From assembly GCA_039808645.1 (NCBI GenBank), contig JBDHTL010000127.1, positions 1 through 9,987 on the forward strand: 9,987 nucleotides of DNA, given 5' to 3'. Positions 6,551 to 9,987 of this stretch are shown piece by piece (the stretch's first letter is position 1; every line of letters starts with the position of its first letter). The translations under genes were made by a program, and so were the position numbers. Under the pieces are notes generated by a model. The model worked only from the letters and a program-made list of their open reading frames with translations. It searched no databases and was not told the origin of the DNA. The stretch comes from JAJXWB01 sp039808645. GTDB taxonomy: Bacteria > Pseudomonadota > Alphaproteobacteria > Rhizobiales > Beijerinckiaceae.

Positions 6551-6604
6551 GTCCGTTCCGGACAGAGCCGGCCGGTTTCCCGATCGGCCCTGCGGTCCGT
6601 CCGG
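6551..6604. repeat. Possible REP-like intergenic repeat with short direct repeats
   Basis: GTCCGTTCCGG (6551-6561) recurs as GTCCGTCCGG (6595-6604), differing by one missing T. Between them is an imperfect hairpin with GGCCG/CGGCC arms. The right part (GATCGGCCCTGCGGTCCGTCCGGTATGAC-like) has the look of short repeats scattered through intergenic regions of Hyphomicrobiales genomes. It lies just past the GLFV dehydrogenase stop codon and may contribute to its 3' end, since no hairpin followed by a T tract is seen there. Copy number is unknown. Confidence 0.3.
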
Positions 6605-6627
6605 TATGACAGGCGAAGGCTTGAACC

Positions 6628-7893
6628 TCACGGAAACAGCCCCCGCACTTCCTTCGCCCGCCGCACGGTCTGCACGCCGATGGCGAGCGCGGCCTTGCGG
6701 TTGGAGACGCCGTCCTTGCGGGCGCGGGCGCGCACGGCGTTCCAGGACCGGTCGAGCGCGGCGTAGAGGCGCTCCATCACCTCGTCCTCCGTCCAGAAGA
6801 AACGCTGGAGGTCCTGCACCCATTCGAAATAGGAGACGATGACGCCGCCGGCGTTGCAGAGAACGTCGGGCACGACGAATATCTCGTCGCGGCGCGCGTC
6901 GAGGACGGCGTCGGCTTCGGGCGTCGTCGGCCCGTTCGCGCCTTCGGCGATGACGCGGCAACGCAGGCGCTTCGCGTTGTCGGCGTCGATCACGCGTTCG
7001 AGCGCGGCCGGCACGAGCAGGTCGCAGGGCTGTTCCAGAAGCTCGCCCGCGTCGATCGACAATTCGTTCGAGAAGCCCCGCAGGATGCGTTTTTCGCGCG
7101 CATGTTTTTCGAGCGCGGCGATGTCGAGGCCGGCGGGATTGTAATAGGCGGCGGTGTGGTCGCTGACGCCGACGATCCTGACGCCGCGCAGGGCGAGCGC
7201 CTGCGCCGCCACAGAGCCGACATTGCCGAAGCCCTGGACGATGGCGGTCGCGCCCTGCGCCCGCACGCCCACTTCCTCCATGGCGCGGGCGGCGAGATGG
7301 GCGACGCCGCGCCCGGTCGCCTCGCGCCGGCCGACCGTGCCGCCGGTCTCCACCGGCTTGCCGGTGACGATCTCCGTCACCGTCTTGCCCTGGTACATGG
7401 AATAGGTGTCCATGAACCAGGCCATGACCTGTTCGTTGGTGCCCATGTCCGGCGCCATGACGTCGGTATGCGGGCCGATGAAGGGGATCATCTCCTGCAT
7501 GTAGCGGCGCGACAGCGCCTCGAGCTCGCGCCGCGAGAGCGCGTTCGGATCGACGGTGACGCCGCCCTTCGCGCCGCCGTAGGGCAGGCCGACCAGCGCG
7601 CATTTCCAGCTCATCCAGATGGCGAGCGCGGCGACCTCGCCGACGTCCACCGACGGCGCGAAGCGCACGCCGCCCTTCGTCGGTCCCAACGTGAGATGAT
7701 GTTGCACGCGATAGCCCTGGAAGACCGTGGTGCGGCCGCCGTCGAGCCGCACGGGGCAGGAGACGATGAGCGTGCGCTTGGGCATGAACAGCCGCAGGCG
7801 ATGGTCCTCGGGAATTTCCAGATGGTCGGCGACGTCCTTGAACTGCGCCAGCGCCATGTCGAAGACCGGACCGGTATAGGCCGAAGACGCCAT
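6628..7893 (-). CDS. Glu/Leu/Phe/Val (glutamate-type) dehydrogenase
   Basis: A 421-residue member of the GLFV dehydrogenase family, close to the usual length of the hexameric short form. It catalyses reversible NAD(P)-dependent oxidative deamination of an amino acid, most likely glutamate, to the 2-oxoacid and ammonium. The substrate and catalytic residues match the clostridial glutamate dehydrogenase pattern: K73 (TKGGVRF), K97 (WKCAL), K109 (PYGGAKGG) and D149 (MAPDMGTNE). S354 (VSYFEW) is at the position used to hold the side-chain carboxylate. The nucleotide fold has GFGNVG (221-226) and ends its second strand with VGVSD (D245), which leans towards NAD but does not prove it. The ATG at 7893-7891 has GGAGGGAG seven bases upstream; an in-frame ATG eleven codons earlier lacks one. 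It stands apart from the fatty-acid genes by gaps of 133 and 190 bases. Leucine or phenylalanine specificity cannot be excluded. Confidence 0.92.
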   Translation of the reverse strand: MASSAYTGPVFDMALAQFKDVADHLEIPEDHRLRLFMPKRTLIVSCPVRLDGGRTTVFQGYRVQHHLTLGPTKGGVRFAPSVDVGEVAALAIWMSWKCALVGLPYGGAKGGVTVDPNALSRRELEALSRRYMQEMIPFIGPHTDVMAPDMGTNEQVMAWFMDTYSMYQGKTVTEIVTGKPVETGGTVGRREATGRGVAHLAARAMEEVGVRAQGATAIVQGFGNVGSVAAQALALRGVRIVGVSDHTAAYYNPAGLDIAALEKHAREKRILRGFSNELSIDAGELLEQPCDLLVPAALERVIDADNAKRLRCRVIAEGANGPTTPEADAVLDARRDEIFVVPDVLCNAGGVIVSYFEWVQDLQRFFWTEDEVMERLYAALDRSWNAVRARARKDGVSNRKAALAIGVQTVRRAKEVRGLFP

Positions 7894-8026
7894 GTCGGTT
7901 CTCCCTCCAACCGCGACGACGCCCATCTTCGTCGCCGATCCCAGGCAAAGTCCAATCGCATCTTCGTATGCAGGCCGATAATTCCTCCTTATCGCGCGGC
8001 CGCCCCCGAACGCGCTGCTCGCACGC

Positions 8027-9205
8027 TCAATAGCTCTTCGGCAGGCCCAGCGCCTTTTCCGCGATGAAGGACAGGATGAGCTGTTCGGTCACTGGCGCGA
8101 GGCGCACCAGCGAGACTTCCCGGAACAGGCGCTCGACGTGGAACTCCTTGGCGTAGCCCATGCCGCCGTGCGTCATGATCGCCTGCCAGGCCGCATCGTG
8201 CCCCGCGCGCGCGCCGAGAAACTTGGTCGCGTTCGCCTCCGCGCCGCAATTCTGGCCGGTATCGTAGAGTTCGGCCGCCTTCATCGCCATCAACCAGGCC
8301 GATTCCAGATACATCCACTTTTCCGCGAGCGGATGCTGGATGCCCTGGTTCATGCCGATGGGCCGGTCGAAGACGACGCGCTCCTGCGCATACTTGGCCG
8401 CGCGGCGCAGCGCGTCCTGGCCGATGCCGATGGCTTCCGCGCCGAGCAGGATGCGTTCGGGGTTGAGCGAGTGCAGGATGTAGCCGAAACCCTTGCCTTC
8501 CTCGCCGATGCGGTCTTCCTCGGGAATGAACAGCCCGTCGATGAAGATGGCGTTGGAATCGACCGCCTTGCGGCCCATCTTCGGAATGCGGCGCACCTCG
8601 ATCTTGGAACGGTCGAAGTCGGTGTAGAAGATGGTGATGCCGTCGGTCGGCTTGCGGCACTCCTCGTATTTCGTCGTGCGCGTGAGCAACATGATCTTGT
8701 TGGCGACCCGGCCGGTCGAGGTCCACACCTTCTGGCCGCGCACGAGATAGCCGCCAGGAACCTTCTCCGCGAACGTCTTGATGCGCGTCGTGTTCAATCC
8801 CGCGTCCGGCTCGGTGAAGCCGAAGGCGACCTGGTCCCTGCCCTCCACGAGGCGCGGCACCCAGCGGCGCTTCTGTTCGTCCGTGCCCTTGATGACGATG
8901 GGATGCGGGCCGAACAGGTTGATGTGGACGGAGGAGGCCGCCGCCATGCCGCCGCCGTGGCTCGCCACCTCGTGCATCATGATCGCGGCCTCGATCACGC
9001 CGAGGCCGGAGCCGCCGTATTCCTCGGGCATGGTGATGCCCAGCCAGCCGCCGTCGGCCATGGCGCGATGAAACTCGAACGGGAACTTGCCGTCCTCGTC
9101 GCGCTCGAGCCAATAATCGTCGCCGAATTTCGTCACGACGGCGCGCACGCCGTCGCGGATCGCCTGCCGTTCTTCCTCGCTCGGCAGCTTGCGGCTCTCG
9201 CTCAT
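8027..9205 (-). CDS. Acyl-CoA dehydrogenase family protein
   Basis: A 392-residue FAD-dependent acyl-CoA dehydrogenase of usual length, introducing the trans-2 double bond and passing electrons to ETF. The N-terminal helical domain is followed by MPEEYGGSGLG (59-69). The first signature region is GFTEPDAGLNTT (129-140), where GLN replaces the usual GSD. The FAD-binding segment VVFDRPIGMNQGIQHPLAE (277-295) and the late AIMTHGGMGYAKEFHVERLFRE (342-363) follow. The MCAD-type catalytic position (the E of YEGT) is a proline here (LAPVTE, P371), whereas a glutamate, E250 in LNPERILLG, sits where isovaleryl-CoA and long-chain enzymes carry their base. The gene follows the crotonase after ten bases with only a weak ribosome site, so it is probably translationally coupled to it. 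Substrate chain type is not determined; a branched, long or unusual acyl-CoA fits better than a medium straight chain. I saw no intrinsic terminator after it. Confidence 0.93.
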   Translation of the reverse strand: MSESRKLPSEEERQAIRDGVRAVVTKFGDDYWLERDEDGKFPFEFHRAMADGGWLGITMPEEYGGSGLGVIEAAIMMHEVASHGGGMAAASSVHINLFGPHPIVIKGTDEQKRRWVPRLVEGRDQVAFGFTEPDAGLNTTRIKTFAEKVPGGYLVRGQKVWTSTGRVANKIMLLTRTTKYEECRKPTDGITIFYTDFDRSKIEVRRIPKMGRKAVDSNAIFIDGLFIPEEDRIGEEGKGFGYILHSLNPERILLGAEAIGIGQDALRRAAKYAQERVVFDRPIGMNQGIQHPLAEKWMYLESAWLMAMKAAELYDTGQNCGAEANATKFLGARAGHDAAWQAIMTHGGMGYAKEFHVERLFREVSLVRLAPVTEQLILSFIAEKALGLPKSY

Positions 9206-9215
9206 CGGCGCGCGC

Positions 9216-9987
9216 TCAGCGGCCGGTGAAGGCGGGCGCGCGTTTCTCGACGAAATGCGCGACGCCCTCCTTGAAGTCCTCCGACGCGAACGACTTCTTC
9301 ATCTCGACGTCGGCGTCGCCCCAGGCCTCCGCAAGCGACTGGAAATGCGTGCGCCAGACCTGCCGCTTGATGACGCCGATCGAGCGCGGCGAGGCGGTCG
9401 CGGTCATCTCGTGCGCGATCTGCAGCACATGCGCGAAAAAGCCCTCGAACGGCAGCTTGCGCACGAGGCCCATGCGCTCGGCTTCCGCTGCGTCGATCGT
9501 GCGCGCGGAGCACAAGAGGTCGAGCGCGTTCATGGTTCCGATCAGGCGTGGCAGCATCCAGGAAATGCCGTGCTCGGCGATGAGGCCGCGCTTGGCGAAA
9601 GCAGTGGTCAGCTTGGCGCCGTCCGCCATGTAGCGGAAATCGCCGAAGACGGCGAAGCACAGGCCGATGCCGGCGATCGGCCCGTTGATCGCCATGAAGA
9701 TCGGTTTCTCGATCGCCAGCATGTAGGAGAATTTCTGCTTGAAATTGTCCGCCCCGCCGCTCGATCCGGCCGCATCGGGATTCTTGTCGCCCGGCGTCGC
9801 CTGGATGCCGGTGAGGATGTTCATGTCGGCGCCGGCGCAGAAGCCCCGGCCCGCGCCGGTCACGACGATGGCGCGGACATTGGCGTCGGCGGCGGCGGCG
9901 TCCATCGCCGCGCGAATGTCCTTCTCCATCTGGCCGGTCCAGGCGTTGAGCCGGTCCGGACGGTTGAGCGTGATGATCGCGACATGC
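9216..9987 (-). CDS. Enoyl-CoA hydratase/isomerase family protein (5' end outside window)
   Basis: The frame runs through the right edge, so the true start is missing. The visible 256 residues begin HVAIITLNRPDRLNAWTGQM, the usual crotonase first strand, so only a few residues are lost. The oxyanion-hole segment GRGFCAGADMN is present, followed by an insertion rich in Gly, Ala and Asp, and then AINGPIAGIGLCFAVFGDFR. By alignment from memory with rat hydratase, the two catalytic glutamates are replaced (C where E144 lies, F where E164 lies). A glutamate in RGLIAEHGISWMLPRLIG (codon 9575-9573) sits where PaaG-type isomerases and 4-chlorobenzoyl-CoA dehalogenase carry their catalytic aspartate. 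An isomerase or a non-standard hydratase is therefore possible. The gene ends ten bases before the acyl-CoA dehydrogenase, with which it forms an operon. Confidence 0.92.
   Translation of the reverse strand, partial: HVAIITLNRPDRLNAWTGQMEKDIRAAMDAAAADANVRAIVVTGAGRGFCAGADMNILTGIQATPGDKNPDAAGSSGGADNFKQKFSYMLAIEKPIFMAINGPIAGIGLCFAVFGDFRYMADGAKLTTAFAKRGLIAEHGISWMLPRLIGTMNALDLLCSARTIDAAEAERMGLVRKLPFEGFFAHVLQIAHEMTATASPRSIGVIKRQVWRTHFQSLAEAWGDADVEMKKSFASEDFKEGVAHFVEKRAPAFTGR

Noticed and set aside
7102..8067. A 321-codon plus-strand frame opposite the GLFV dehydrogenase
   Set aside because: The minus strand there encodes a complete GLFV dehydrogenase with all catalytic residues. The plus-strand peptide is His/Arg/Ala-rich and featureless.
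8138..9229. A 363-codon plus-strand frame opposite the acyl-CoA dehydrogenase
   Set aside because: It is a shadow of an unambiguous acyl-CoA dehydrogenase; it has no domain and no convincing ribosome site.

Overview
The window is ordinary chromosomal DNA of very high GC content with strongly GC-biased third codon positions. Its gene content is a Tex protein, a Phasin_2-type phasin, a soluble FadB/FadJ-like fusion of about 700 residues and FadE-type acyl-CoA metabolism. Together these suggest an alphaproteobacterium, most likely Hyphomicrobiales (Rhizobiales), that stores polyhydroxyalkanoate (PHA). The assignment is inferred from gene style; no rRNA or other definitive marker is present.

Layout. 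A few codons of a possible divergent gene lie at the left edge (1-38, minus). A 169-base intergenic region with TTAACC/GGTTAA repeats leads into tex (208-2526, plus), an RNA-binding transcription accessory protein. Every other gene is on the minus strand and converges on tex. From left to right these are: a phasin (2632-3000) with its own intrinsic terminator and a promoter region carrying TGC/GCA dyads; an Amidohydrolase_2 family enzyme (3233-4099), also with an intrinsic terminator; a 166-base GC-rich interspersed-repeat-like element (4151-4316); a bifunctional enoyl-CoA hydratase/3-hydroxyacyl-CoA dehydrogenase (4326-6437); a Glu/Leu/Phe/Val dehydrogenase (6628-7893); an acyl-CoA dehydrogenase (8027-9205); and an enoyl-CoA hydratase/isomerase family protein cut by the right edge (9216-9987).

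How the genes fit together. The crotonase and the acyl-CoA dehydrogenase are 10 bases apart and form an operon. With the fused hydratase/dehydrogenase they supply the oxidation, hydration and second oxidation steps of beta-oxidation. The phasin links the neighbourhood to PHA storage, which draws on the same (3-hydroxy)acyl-CoA pool. The GLFV dehydrogenase joins amino-acid nitrogen to 2-oxoacids. The amidohydrolase keeps a full metal-binding set, but its substrate cannot be told. The gaps between the other genes are 133 to 232 bases, so most are probably separate transcription units with a shared metabolic theme.

I found no defence system, prophage, CRISPR array, tRNA, rRNA or transposase gene. 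The points most worth following are the PhaR-like double operator before the phasin, the nested palindromic element at 4151-4316, the AT-rich palindrome before the fused beta-oxidation gene, and a crotonase that lacks both standard hydratase glutamates. No intergenic stretch exceeds 300 bases.
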